DNA of 64,000 bases from a virus. The first letter of the stretch is position 1. Every line of letters starts with the position of its first letter. The position numbers and the translations under genes are program-made. Below are positions 26,594-34,450 of the stretch, piece after piece. Below the pieces are notes generated by a model that was not told where the DNA came from, did no database searches, and saw only the letters and a list, made by a program, of their open reading frames with translations. The stretch lies in the IMG/VR virus record IMGVR_UViG_3300044940_000489, positions 1 to 64,000 of that record. One strand, written 5' to 3'.

Positions 26594-29215
26594 CTAGTCA
26601 TTTCTAATAGACGGTCTAATGTCTACCCCAGGAGGGCTTGTAAATGTATATCTAACTAGCGTTCCAACAGTGTTCGGTATGGTTCCAAGTGGTAGCCATG
26701 TGGTTCCATTATCTGTTGAATACTGGAAATTAGACGCATTGGCTGTAGTATTGTGATTCACTAAAAGCACGTTGGACAGGTCTCTTGCCCTAAAAAACAA
26801 TTGGGGCACAACTGTTGGGTATGCCTCTTTTAATCTGAAGGCCACTCTGGACGGAGTGTTATTATCTGACCACTCATCAGAAATTTCCCAATTGTCCACA
26901 TTTTCATTGTCTGGCTGAACAATAACCCTTATTTCTGATACCTGCGCGCCGCGTGCGTGTGATGACTCAAAAAGAGGGAACAGGCACTTAAATTGTATTT
27001 GCGTGGCGGAAGGCACAGAACTCATGTCATTATCGGTCGGCAAATCTGTCCAGCCGCCTGTGGGAGTGGCAAATCCGGAAGTCCGGTACTGTATTTTAGG
27101 TCTACATGTTTCTCCAGGAAGCTGGCGCTGAACATGTGCCGCTATAAACGATCCCGCAGGCACGTTGATTACTCTAGTAATAAAACCGTCAGATGGTGTA
27201 GACGCGGTATCGATGGCATCAAAAAATGCATCAGCTTTGAGGTCTGCTACCAGCGCGCCTCTTTGGTTAATACTAGTAAGTGGCAAGATAAGCCAGCCGT
27301 TACGAACTTCTGGATTAGAAGTCGCTACGCCGCCCACTTCTTGTCCGTCTAGTGGGCTTGCGGCTACTCCCGCCTCTAGGGCGCGGTTATTTGCTACGCC
27401 AAAAACGAAATCGGCCTCAGTATTAACCACTCTTTTAATAATAAACCTAGATGGACCAGATGCTACTGTTGTTGTGGATACCACTCTGTCTAAGTATTGT
27501 GACCAGTTTGCAAATAATGTTACAGGAGCAACAGTATTGTTGGCCGTGTTTGGAAGATTATTTTGAACTAGAAGGCTGGGCCAAGTCGAAGCACCTGATG
27601 TCAATTCACTGATCCTGCCCAAGAAATGTGATGTGGACGAGCAGAAATACACGCAAGGGAAGCCGGCATTGGAAGTATGATTAGGGGTAGCAAAATCTGC
27701 AGCATTGGCTATTGTTGCTCCGGTGAATCCAGAAATAGCGTTGGTACTGTAGTCAAATAGCTCAGCTGTTTGGCCTAGGGCGTTATAGGCATAAAAGTTC
27801 CCGGTCGCAGTCAATCCAATTGTCAGAGTTCCAGTAAACGAGCCAGGCGATATAGCTGTTCCATTCGGAGTGGCAGAAACCTGAACGGTTGACCCAGACT
27901 GTGCAACGACCCAATAATCTGTGTCTGCCGATATGCCAGATGGGAATGTGCCAGTTGACCAGAATCTTACTCTTGATCCAACAACTAATGCCGTTGTTAC
28001 TGCGCTACACGTAATTGTAGTGCCAGAAATAGTCGTAACAGTATTATTTACCGCAGATATACCTGGGGAAGACAGTGCTGACGCATACTGAAAGGTGTTC
28101 GCGGCTAAGTTGGCATTTGAGACGAAGAACTGGTTTGATGCGGCTGTGTGCCCTACTGGGAATAGCCCCACAAAGGCCTGCCCTGTAAAAGATCCTGATG
28201 TAGAGATAGAGGGTCCTCCAACTGTAGTTGACAGCTCAAAAGTAGTCGAAGTTAAGCCAGACGACCTGACATAATAGTTTGTTGCCACTGCCACTCCAGT
28301 GGGCAGTATGGCCGCTCCAGCTGTATGGAACACCTGGACCCGCTCGTCTGCTTGAAAACCATGAGCATTTGCCGTTGTAAAGGTTGTGGTGGTTCCCGTT
28401 GCTATGCTGGTTATTCTGGGAGGAAGTGCAGTTACGTGGTCGTTAACTAGCCATCCGTGTGCAGTAGCATTAACAATATATCCGGTAGCTCCGCGATTCT
28501 GCCAGTTAGTTATTAAAATGGGATCTTGTGTCTGGGTATTAGTATAATCAAAGCGGTACCATCTGGTTGTTGTTGCAGTGGGAACTGTCATGCCCCACAA
28601 TTTATTACCATCAACAAAAGATCCAAAATTTGTAGTAAGGGTATGCAGGGAGGAGTTTCTGGTCTCAACTATATGTTGCACTGCAAAATTCTGATTCGGT
28701 CCTGCCGCAAAGGGAACTACCCGACCTCCGGAAGGCTGAAAGTCGGCCAAATCGCAAGTCACCAAATATAATCCGCCAAAAGTTACGTTTGAAGAGTTGA
28801 CGATGCCAATTGAAATTTTAAAGTTTGTGGTCCCCGCGTCGTTAAGGGCTTCTAATGACCTTAATGTATTGGTCCCTACTGCAGATATTGAGGCCTGCAG
28901 CCGCCCCACATAAGTTGTGGCCCCAGTATTGAGGTTGAAATTGTACAGCACGATGTTAACGAGGCCCGCTCCAGCAATATTTACAAAATACAGTCTACCG
29001 TTTGGTGAACAAAAAGTAAGTGGCGCTGAAGCGCTAAAGGACACTGCGCCGCTCGTATCAGTAAAAACGTCAACAAATTTTGGCAAGTATGGCCCGATTG
29101 CATCCTTGCCATTTAATAGAGTCTTTACGTGAGCTCTACCCAAAATTGTGGTATGGTTCTGGTTGTATGTACCTGATACGGTATCCAATAATTTTGCCGA
29201 ATATGCCTTTGGCAT
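26594..29215 (-). CDS. Tail fibre protein with repeated HG-type beta domains
   Basis: This 873-residue protein has an N-terminal propeller-like region rich in short hydrophobic strands (residues 50-260). A block of four or so repeats follows at about residues 255-480 of the kind TxxAHGFxxDERVQVF followed by NYYVRSSG, TTFELSTT and GSFTGQAF. The C-terminal 200 residues are beta-rich (AFRLKEAYPTVVPQLFFRAR). An AGGAG site precedes the ATG. It is likely a receptor-contacting or fibre-shaft protein. Confidence 0.6.
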   Translation of the reverse strand: MPKAYSAKLLDTVSGTYNQNHTTILGRAHVKTLLNGKDAIGPYLPKFVDVFTDTSGAVSFSASAPLTFCSPNGRLYFVNIAGAGLVNIVLYNFNLNTGATTYVGRLQASISAVGTNTLRSLEALNDAGTTNFKISIGIVNSSNVTFGGLYLVTCDLADFQPSGGRVVPFAAGPNQNFAVQHIVETRNSSLHTLTTNFGSFVDGNKLWGMTVPTATTTRWYRFDYTNTQTQDPILITNWQNRGATGYIVNATAHGWLVNDHVTALPPRITSIATGTTTTFTTANAHGFQADERVQVFHTAGAAILPTGVAVATNYYVRSSGLTSTTFELSTTVGGPSISTSGSFTGQAFVGLFPVGHTAASNQFFVSNANLAANTFQYASALSSPGISAVNNTVTTISGTTITCSAVTTALVVGSRVRFWSTGTFPSGISADTDYWVVAQSGSTVQVSATPNGTAISPGSFTGTLTIGLTATGNFYAYNALGQTAELFDYSTNAISGFTGATIANAADFATPNHTSNAGFPCVYFCSSTSHFLGRISELTSGASTWPSLLVQNNLPNTANNTVAPVTLFANWSQYLDRVVSTTTVASGPSRFIIKRVVNTEADFVFGVANNRALEAGVAASPLDGQEVGGVATSNPEVRNGWLILPLTSINQRGALVADLKADAFFDAIDTASTPSDGFITRVINVPAGSFIAAHVQRQLPGETCRPKIQYRTSGFATPTGGWTDLPTDNDMSSVPSATQIQFKCLFPLFESSHARGAQVSEIRVIVQPDNENVDNWEISDEWSDNNTPSRVAFRLKEAYPTVVPQLFFRARDLSNVLLVNHNTTANASNFQYSTDNGTTWLPLGTIPNTVGTLVRYTFTSPPGVDIRPSIRND

Positions 29216-29224
29216 GTTAGCTCC

Positions 29225-29995
29225 TTAAATGATGCTCCAAGTAAGAGAATCTCTTCTATATCTATTTCCAACTAAAGTATATGATAGGGTAAGCCTTGCC
29301 GTATATCCTGGCCCAGAACCAACGCTTGGCGAAGTATAATCTATCTGCGTAACTCTCTGATCTTTAGTGCCAAAATCAGCGTATGTTATATTAGCCGTTC
29401 GATCTTTTCCAGCAAGTATCTGCAGGCGCCTGTTATTTACAAAGGCAAACTTTGGCCCATTGCGTGTACCGTCCTCTGAGCCTGCGGTAAGTACGTTGTC
29501 GGGGTTTGCTTGGTTAGCCGGCAGCAGCGCGTCCAGATCAACAGAAAGTCCCGAAACGGATACCGCTGCGTCAACCGCAAGCCTGGTCTTGCCGTCATTG
29601 CCCGTTACAGTGTCAATGGCCTGGCCAAACTTATTAACTTGTAAGGTTCTCAAGGCCACTGCCGGGTCTCTGGCATAAACGGCCTGTATTATTTCGTCAG
29701 GCTTTAATACGGGCTTTACTTGCTCGGATGCAGTTATTTTGGCCGCATCTGCGACTGTGTATGCAGACACATCCTCATATGGGCCGTTGAACGGCGTTCC
29801 TGGGCGTCCTACTTGAATTGTTGTAGGAGTAACTCTGCGGACCTCGAGCTGAAGTGCGGGCTGGGTATTTGAAGTTAAAGTGACCTTTTGCTTTGCGTAA
29901 AATCCAGAAGCGTCGGCTACGGTGATAATTCCCTGAACTGTACCGTTAGCCGTAAAAAGCTGAGATACCGCATCGAATGATTTTTCGATAGCCAT
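29225..29995 (-). CDS. Tail/fibre structural protein
   Basis: This 256-residue protein is the first gene of the minus-strand fibre block. Beta-rich N-terminal half (GIITVADASGFYAKQKVTLT, LEVRRVTPTTIQVGRPGTPF) has the form of a tail attachment domain. The C-terminal end reads GPGYTARLTLSYTLVGNRYR. The upstream region is occupied by IS ends at 30062 and beyond, so any native promoter is not obvious. Function inferred from position. Confidence 0.55.
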   Translation of the reverse strand: MAIEKSFDAVSQLFTANGTVQGIITVADASGFYAKQKVTLTSNTQPALQLEVRRVTPTTIQVGRPGTPFNGPYEDVSAYTVADAAKITASEQVKPVLKPDEIIQAVYARDPAVALRTLQVNKFGQAIDTVTGNDGKTRLAVDAAVSVSGLSVDLDALLPANQANPDNVLTAGSEDGTRNGPKFAFVNNRRLQILAGKDRTANITYADFGTKDQRVTQIDYTSPSVGSGPGYTARLTLSYTLVGNRYRRDSLTWSII

Positions 29996-30061
29996 AGCAA
30001 AATGTCCTAACCTGTATACCTACTTACTGGCCCGTGCCAGCAAGATCCGCCATTAGATTGA

Positions 30062-30107
30062 CTGACAGCTCCCACGCCTAAAGGCATGGGGTTCTTTTGG
30101 CTTTATC
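30062..30107 (-). mobile_element. 46-bp minimal IS200/IS605 derivative (left end fused to right-end hairpin)
   Basis: On the minus strand a TTTAT target (30108-30112) is followed by GATAAAGCCAAAAGAA, the left-end signature. This joins directly to the right-end hairpin CCCCATGCCTTTAGGCGTGG then GAGCTGTCAG, ending at 30062. No tnpB or internal stems remain. It could be the product of an internal deletion that kept only the two ends. Confidence 0.6.
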
Positions 30108-30221
30108 ATAAAAATTAGGTTTTTAAGCTAAGTGCTTGTTTTTATTAAGATTTTATATGGTTATTTATGATACTATTTATTTTTAGAGCTTGTAATTTGC
30201 ATTAAATTTAGGTACTATTTA
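30108..30221 (-). repeat. 114-bp segment flanked by IS ends, copy 1
   Basis: About 90% similar to 37640-37754. In both places it lies between a right-end hairpin on one side and a left end on the other, with the segment starting TAAATARTACCTAAATTTAA on the minus strand. It has no open frame longer than a few codons and is very AT-rich. It is either original flanking sequence carried by duplication, or cargo moved between IS ends. Confidence 0.6.
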
Positions 30222-30531
30222 CTGACAGCTCCCACGACTAAAGGCATGGGGTTCCTGCTTCATAGCTCCAACTACCGTTGATCGCTCCACAGGCTTTATT
30301 TATCCTTGGAGGGCTGCCCTCTCCTCCAAGTGTTCGCGTTAATGCGAATTGTTTTATATTATTTGCTGCTAGTATATCCCTATCATGGGTAGTACCACAT
30401 TATATATTATATATTATATATTATATATTATATATTATACTACACCAAACTTATTAACGCCACTAACATATTATTAAGTTTTTAAAAATTCATCCCACTA
30501 CTAAAGTCGTGGACTTTCTTTTGGTTCTATC
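30222..30531 (-). mobile_element. Internally deleted IS200/IS605 element with tnpB remnant and heptamer repeat
   Basis: 310 bp with a complete left end (GATAGAACCAAAAGAAAG plus hairpin, after TTTAT at 30532-30536) and right end (GAGCTGTCAG at 30222). The start of tnpB and its middle are gone. What remains matches its last 50 codons (CGTTHDRDILAA... to EAGTP). The junction is a run of about six ATTATAT heptamers at 30396-30440. The 3' part is intact enough to encode an omega RNA; its guide would be TAAATAGTACCTAAATTTAA. Confidence 0.75.
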
Positions 30532-30557
30532 ATAAATTAGTCAATAGAGCGTCAAAG

Positions 30558-30689
30558 ATGCATTATAATTGCCGGAATAACATTAAGGAAGTAGTGACTT
30601 GGTTTAATATTTTAAAGGGATCTGGTTTTAGCGGCGAAGATGTATTATACGTACTTGAGTTTGATTTGGATCAGCGCTCCAATATGTAA
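30558..30689 (+). CDS. Small protein (43 residues), unknown
   Basis: ATG 30558 to TAA 30687-30689 encodes 43 residues beginning MHYNCRNNIKEVVTWFNILK and ending in LDQRSNM. The composition is balanced and acidic near the end (GEDVLYVLEFDLDQ). No strong ribosome site is visible and no family is recognised. It would be the first gene of the second plus-strand island. Confidence 0.3.
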   Translation: MHYNCRNNIKEVVTWFNILKGSGFSGEDVLYVLEFDLDQRSNM

Positions 30690-30717
30690 GTATTAGGACA
30701 GAATAGGGGGATTGTTT

Positions 30718-30906
30718 ATGAAGAAGCGTAAGCAGTTGTGGGATAAGTTGCGGTCTCAGTTGGAGGATAAGTTGCAGTCTCAGTTGGCGTATCAGTTGGA
30801 GTATCAGTTGGGGTATCAGTTGGGGGATCAGTTGGGGGATCAGTTGGGGTATCAGTTGGGGGAGCAGCTTTATAAAGGCATGAAGCATTATTATGAAGAA
30901 GCGTAG
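30718..30906 (+). CDS. Small QL-repeat protein
   Basis: ATG 30718 follows AGGGGGA, giving 62 residues beginning MKKRKQLWDKLRSQLEDKLQ. The central part is a tandem 12-nt repeat (CAGTTGGGGTAT and variants) at about 30777-30870, coding (Q-L-G-x)n with x being Tyr, Asp or Glu. The predicted form is a single helix with a regular four-residue pattern. Such repeat tracts change length easily by slippage. Function unknown. Confidence 0.5.
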   Translation: MKKRKQLWDKLRSQLEDKLQSQLAYQLEYQLGYQLGDQLGDQLGYQLGEQLYKGMKHYYEEA

Positions 30907-31039
30907 AATATTAATTAATTTCTTGGGCGCAGTATTATTTAATAGGTTTTATTAAAAATTGGGAAGTCCGTGCCGTTTATAATTTTTCTTATTATATATT
31001 AAATGGCAATATTTATGAAGCAATAGGAAAAAGCAATTC

Positions 31040-31237
31040 GTGGCCATAGCGAAGAGGAGTAAACAATCTCATAAACCTCATTTAGAGGTATGCCATGATC
31101 TGCTTTGGCAGTATATGATGAATCTAAAAATACCTATTGACGTTAAAACGCTTATATGGTCTAAGAGCGTTTTTTATGAAAACACTCAATTAAAAAAGAT
31201 GCTTCGTAATAAAATTAGTGATATTATTAATTATTAG
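31040..31237 (+). CDS. Small basic protein, unknown
   Basis: GTG 31040 is preceded by AGGAAAAAG. The 65-residue product starts MAIAKRSKQSHKPHLEVCHD and includes DLLWQYMMNLKIPIDVKTLI, then a Lys-rich end. It has no membrane segment. It sits between the QL-repeat gene and a Lys-rich small gene in close order. No family is recognised. Confidence 0.4.
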   Translation: MAIAKRSKQSHKPHLEVCHDLLWQYMMNLKIPIDVKTLIWSKSVFYENTQLKKMLRNKISDIINY

Positions 31238-31246
31238 GAGACTCTA

Positions 31247-31411
31247 ATGGCAAGAGACATTAAGTATATCCGGCTTTTAATAAAGCAGACGAATAAATAT
31301 ATTAATAACCAAACAAAACCTCTTTTTGTGGATCAAATAGCCCGTCTGGAGGCTCAGGAGAAGGCCCTTGCAAAAAAACCAAAGCACAAGCCTAAGAAAA
31401 ATAATAACTAA
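31247..31411 (+). CDS. Small Lys-rich protein (54 residues)
   Basis: ATG 31247 follows a clear TTAGGAG ribosome site. The product begins MARDIKYIRLLIKQTNKYIN, then has LARLEAQ-like acidic helix and a Lys/Pro tail (KKPKHKPKKNNN). It overlaps the start of the PDZ gene by 44 nt. The good ribosome site and packing support it. Function unknown; the tail could bind nucleic acid. Confidence 0.45.
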   Translation: MARDIKYIRLLIKQTNKYINNQTKPLFVDQIARLEAQEKALAKKPKHKPKKNNN

Positions 31412-31994
31412 GCTGGGGCTACTGTCTTTATTGGCTAGCATTGTTATTCATGCATGTTCGATCTTTATTATGCCGTCAATTATGCCCGCTCCACAAAATA
31501 TGCAGCATGAATCTAGTAAGCAAGGCGGGAACAGCAAGCAGGGGTCTCAAGAGGGCAAGGGCAATTCTAATGCTGTAGAGGTTCGGATTTTGCCGCCAAG
31601 TGGCGCAAAAAGCAATAATAAAGATGTGGCAAAGAATAATAAAAGCGATGTAACGGTTACCGAAAATAAAAATAATAAAAACAAGTCGTCTACCGGATAT
31701 TATGGAATTGGCGTATATGTCATGTATTCGCATGGCCCATTCGTATCTGAAAAATATGGATCATATAGTATGGGCAATAAAATTTGGGATGTCGTGCCAG
31801 GATACCCCGCTGAACAAAACGGTTTGAAAAAGGGAGATATTATTCTGGAAGCCGATGGCGGAAGACTTGATAATGGTGATGACTGGGTTACCAGTAGTTC
31901 TCCATCTGAGATTCATCTGCTAATTTATAGGGATGGAAAATTCCTAGAATTTCGATTTATGCGAGCTTTTATTGAGACAAGCCGTGGCCCCTAA
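31368..31994 (+). CDS. Membrane-anchored PDZ-domain protein
   Basis: Starting at TTG 31368 after CAGGAGAAGG, the 208-residue product has a basic N-terminus and one transmembrane segment (about residues 16-37, LGLLSLLASIVIHACSIFIM). A Lys/Asn/Gly-rich linker (residues 45-105) leads to a C-terminal PDZ-like domain (residues 108-205: YYGIGVYVMYSHG, then VVPGYPAEQNGLKKGDIIL and LLIYRDGKFLEFRF). PDZ domains bind C-terminal peptides. No protease domain is in this protein, but a trypsin-like protease with its own anchor is encoded 1.7 kb downstream on the same strand. Confidence 0.65.
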   Translation: MQKNQSTSLRKIITKLGLLSLLASIVIHACSIFIMPSIMPAPQNMQHESSKQGGNSKQGSQEGKGNSNAVEVRILPPSGAKSNNKDVAKNNKSDVTVTENKNNKNKSSTGYYGIGVYVMYSHGPFVSEKYGSYSMGNKIWDVVPGYPAEQNGLKKGDIILEADGGRLDNGDDWVTSSSPSEIHLLIYRDGKFLEFRFMRAFIETSRGP

Positions 31995-32190
31995 GAAAAT
32001 ATTAAGAAAAGCCAATATATTAAATGGGCTTGGCATACGGTATTTTTCAGCTCAATGGCAGCGGCTCCCGCCCAATATTAGGTCGCAAATAATGCAGATG
32101 AAATGCAAGGTAACTGAGTCGGCCCTGGCAACACTTTATGGGGGGATTAGATTGGGTTATGGGTATCCTAATAAAAATGAAAAACAATAA
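31972..32190 (+). CDS. Small basic protein, unknown
   Basis: The 72-residue frame overlaps the end of the PDZ gene. Possible starts are TTG 31972 and GTG 31984, the latter with GAG seven bases ahead. The product (VAPKKILRKANILNGLGIRY, then FSAQWQRLPPNIRSQIMQMK) is basic with Trp and Pro residues and a Gly-rich end. No family is recognised; it could be a DNA-associated peptide. Confidence 0.35.
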   Translation: MRQAVAPKKILRKANILNGLGIRYFSAQWQRLPPNIRSQIMQMKCKVTESALATLYGGIRLGYGYPNKNEKQ

Positions 32191-32275
32191 ACATCCCAAA
32201 AATAAACGTATTATTTTGTTGCTAATATTATTATTTGTGTTACTATTACAGGTATATGTTGGAAAAGGCATTTGA
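32177..32275 (+). CDS. 32-residue single-span membrane peptide
   Basis: ATG 32177 encodes a very basic N-terminus (MKNNKHPKNKR), then an uninterrupted hydrophobic span (IILLLILLFVLLLQVYV) and a short end. The layout is that of an N-in small membrane peptide. It overlaps the next gene's start. Too short for any homology call; hydrophobicity is the only evidence. Confidence 0.35.
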   Translation: MKNNKHPKNKRIILLLILLFVLLLQVYVGKGI

Positions 32276-32849
32276 CATAGAACTAAACGAACTTGAGCTA
32301 AAATATCGCGCTGACGATATTAGCCTTACCGACTTCATCAGTCTAATGGAAACTATGGCCCCAGAGCGCAAGCTGGAAGTATCCTCGTGGGACGTATATT
32401 ACGCAGGGAACAAATACGGCCTCCCATTTGACTTCATTCGCCATCGCAAGGGAGACGTGCCTGAGCTTACTATAAAAATAAGGAACAGCGAGAAGAACAA
32501 CCAAGATAGGTTTGAGCTTGACCTTAAAATTCACAATAGCATGTCCAGTCGTATTGTGGCCAAATTTGCAAATATGATTGGCTTTGAGGAGAACTTTAGG
32601 ATATACAAAGATTGCACTATTTACTGGCTACAAAAAGTAGATTTAGTGTATTACATTGTGTATGATAAGGACAAAAAAGAAAAGGCCCGCTTTATTGAGA
32701 TAGAGGCCCGAAAAGATGTAACATTCAACAGCCCCGAAGAGGCATGGGGTCTACTTAAAGAAACTGAGGCCAAGCTTGCCGTTCTTGGGATTACGCCACA
32801 ATCGCGCATGAAGAAGTCTTTGTGGGATATGTTTAAGAAGGATACATAA
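32256..32849 (+). CDS. CYTH-domain protein (triphosphate tunnel metalloenzyme-like)
   Basis: From ATG 32256 the product has 197 residues. The CYTH signature is visible: ELELKYR at residues 9-15 (ExExK), DVYYAG near 40, RHRKGDVPELTIKIR (residues 55-69) and a late FIEIEA (ExE) near 150. The family (ThTPase, inorganic triphosphatase, CyaB-like) hydrolyses or cyclises triphosphate substrates in a metal-lined tunnel. Neighbouring thymidylate kinase suggests nucleotide metabolism. Substrate cannot be read from sequence. Confidence 0.6.
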   Translation: MLEKAFDIELNELELKYRADDISLTDFISLMETMAPERKLEVSSWDVYYAGNKYGLPFDFIRHRKGDVPELTIKIRNSEKNNQDRFELDLKIHNSMSSRIVAKFANMIGFEENFRIYKDCTIYWLQKVDLVYYIVYDKDKKEKARFIEIEARKDVTFNSPEEAWGLLKETEAKLAVLGITPQSRMKKSLWDMFKKDT

Positions 32850-32851
32850 AA

Positions 32852-33043
32852 ATGATGATCGAGCTGATAGGGTACTTTTTTGCTGGGGTTGCTGCTACTA
32901 TAATGTTGTCATTATTTATGCTTTTTATTATGGCAGTCCGGGCTGCGGGTGAATTGTTTAAAATCGCGGTTTATGGTGTTATTTTAGTATTTATGATAAC
33001 TACTTTGGGGCATTCTGTATTCAAAGCACTGGGGGGATTTTAA
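32852..33043 (+). CDS. Small membrane protein with two spans
   Basis: 63 residues with two hydrophobic segments (IGYFFAGVAATIMLSLFMLF and FKIAVYGVILVFMITTLGHS). Starts 2 nt after the CYTH gene and its final TAATGG overlaps the kinase start. Tight coupling suggests co-expression with both. Function unknown; a holin-like or anchor role is possible but unsupported. Confidence 0.45.
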   Translation: MMIELIGYFFAGVAATIMLSLFMLFIMAVRAAGELFKIAVYGVILVFMITTLGHSVFKALGGF

Positions 33044-33690
33044 TGGCGGCGACTCTTGTGGATATTGAGGGGCTAGATGGATCTGGCAAAACTACTGCGA
33101 TCAAAACCTTGTGTTCTGCATTGCTAGAGATGGGCTTTAGGGTACTTGAGACTCGTGAAGTTGGATCGCAACATGTTCCTTTTGCTTCCAAGCTGAGAGA
33201 AATAGTTTTGGACCCAGCCAATAAGCTGGATGGAACTACAATGGAGCTTTTGTTTGCGGCAATGCGCATTGAAAGCCAAAAAGAGTACCGTAGAGTTTCC
33301 GAGGATTATGATTTTATTGTGTCAGACAGGGGATACTTGTCTCACCTGGCATATACGGATCATAACGTAAACGAAGATTTTACAAAAGATTTTTATCTAA
33401 CTCTACTAAACAAGTACCTGCCTGCAAAGCCGGATCACGTTTTATATTTATCAGTAGATCCGGAAGTAGCCCTTAGGCGCCGCATGAGACGAGGAGAAGT
33501 GCCGGATGCGATTGAGATTAAGGGCGTCCAATTCCAAACGATGGTTGGGAAAAGTTTTAAAAAGTACTTACGTCAGGAAATGGGAAATATTGATGTATCA
33601 ATTATTGATGCGAATAAAACGGCGGAAGAAGTTCGCTCAATGATTTTAGAATATGCCAGCTTTTTAGCTCGCGGGAAGGCAATGTCATGA
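33043..33690 (+). CDS. tmk: Thymidylate kinase-like protein
   Basis: The 215-residue product has the P-loop IEGLDGSGKTT at residues 8-18, the DRGYLSHLAYT motif (DR(Y/F)..S type) near residue 95, and a LID-like Arg-rich segment ALRRRMRRGEVPD near 145. Length and order fit bacterial and phage thymidylate kinases, which phosphorylate dTMP to dTDP. Deoxynucleoside kinases share the P-loop, but the DGSGKTT form and DR motif favour dTMP kinase. Coupled with both neighbours by overlaps. Confidence 0.8.
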   Translation: MAATLVDIEGLDGSGKTTAIKTLCSALLEMGFRVLETREVGSQHVPFASKLREIVLDPANKLDGTTMELLFAAMRIESQKEYRRVSEDYDFIVSDRGYLSHLAYTDHNVNEDFTKDFYLTLLNKYLPAKPDHVLYLSVDPEVALRRRMRRGEVPDAIEIKGVQFQTMVGKSFKKYLRQEMGNIDVSIIDANKTAEEVRSMILEYASFLARGKAMS

Positions 33691-34433
33691 TTTTAAATTT
33701 TTTAGTAAATGCGCTTAAGCTTGTTTCGCGCCCAATCTCGCTGTTTCTCGCAGTAACAGCTTTGACCATGGCTATCGCGGCGTCAATTCAAGTTGTATTA
33801 TGGATAAACCAAACATTTTTTTCTGTTAGCGATCTGCAATACCGCGACAATCTACCGGCTTTTGAGTCATCAGACGCACAAGGTCCTCAAGCGGGGCGCG
33901 AAGCGCTGATTAGGCTTACGAACTCCAAAGGTCAGCACATTTGCTCCGCTTTCGTAGTCAGCAACAGATATGCCATTACAGCTGCACATTGCTTAGACGA
34001 AGCGAGTGGGATCTTGACTAGAAAAAAGTTTAAGGTTTTTGATATCGAAAGAAAAGATACAGGAATTGAGGTAGAGGCGGTCGGTCTCGTTAATAGAATG
34101 GATATGGGTTTGGTAATGGGAGACTTCTCTGGCTTTAAAAAGCTCTCTCTTGATAGCCCCCCTAAGGGCTTTTTAGGGCGAGAAAGCTCCGTCTTTGCTG
34201 CATGCGGATTTCCTATGGGCGACAAAGAGCTATGCATACCTCAATTAGTAGGTCCAAATATTTATTTCATGGTGCAAGTTGATAGGCCAGTATACCCAGG
34301 AATGAGTGGCGGGCCCGTAATTGACTTGAAAGATGGAACTGTAGTCGGAATTATAAGCAGCACGGAAAGGGGCGGGTCATTAATGGCTCCGATTGTGTCC
34401 ATCTGGAGCGCTTTTGGAATTGAACAAAAATAA
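33687..34433 (+). CDS. Membrane-anchored trypsin-like serine protease
   Basis: 248 residues. An N-terminal transmembrane segment (about residues 18-40, ISLFLAVTALTMAIAASIQV) precedes a chymotrypsin-fold domain with the complete triad: His in AITAAHCLDE (about 106), Asp in NRMDMGLVMG (about 147) and Ser in YPGMSGGPVIDL (about 214). The fold is that of HtrA/DegP proteases but without a PDZ domain. A separate membrane PDZ protein lies upstream. The predicted topology puts the catalytic domain in the periplasm. Start overlaps tmk by 4 nt. Confidence 0.75.
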   Translation: MILNFLVNALKLVSRPISLFLAVTALTMAIAASIQVVLWINQTFFSVSDLQYRDNLPAFESSDAQGPQAGREALIRLTNSKGQHICSAFVVSNRYAITAAHCLDEASGILTRKKFKVFDIERKDTGIEVEAVGLVNRMDMGLVMGDFSGFKKLSLDSPPKGFLGRESSVFAACGFPMGDKELCIPQLVGPNIYFMVQVDRPVYPGMSGGPVIDLKDGTVVGIISSTERGGSLMAPIVSIWSAFGIEQK

Positions 34434-34450
34434 AAATAGGAGGAGATAAA

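Noticed and set aside
30396-30440. AT heptamer tract as a replication origin
   Set aside because: It is explained by the deletion junction in an IS copy, with no nearby DnaA-like or iteron sites.
30628-30888. Minus-strand frame of LIPQLIPQLIPQL repeats
   Set aside because: It is the antisense of the QL-repeat gene, which has the ribosome site and neighbours in the same direction.
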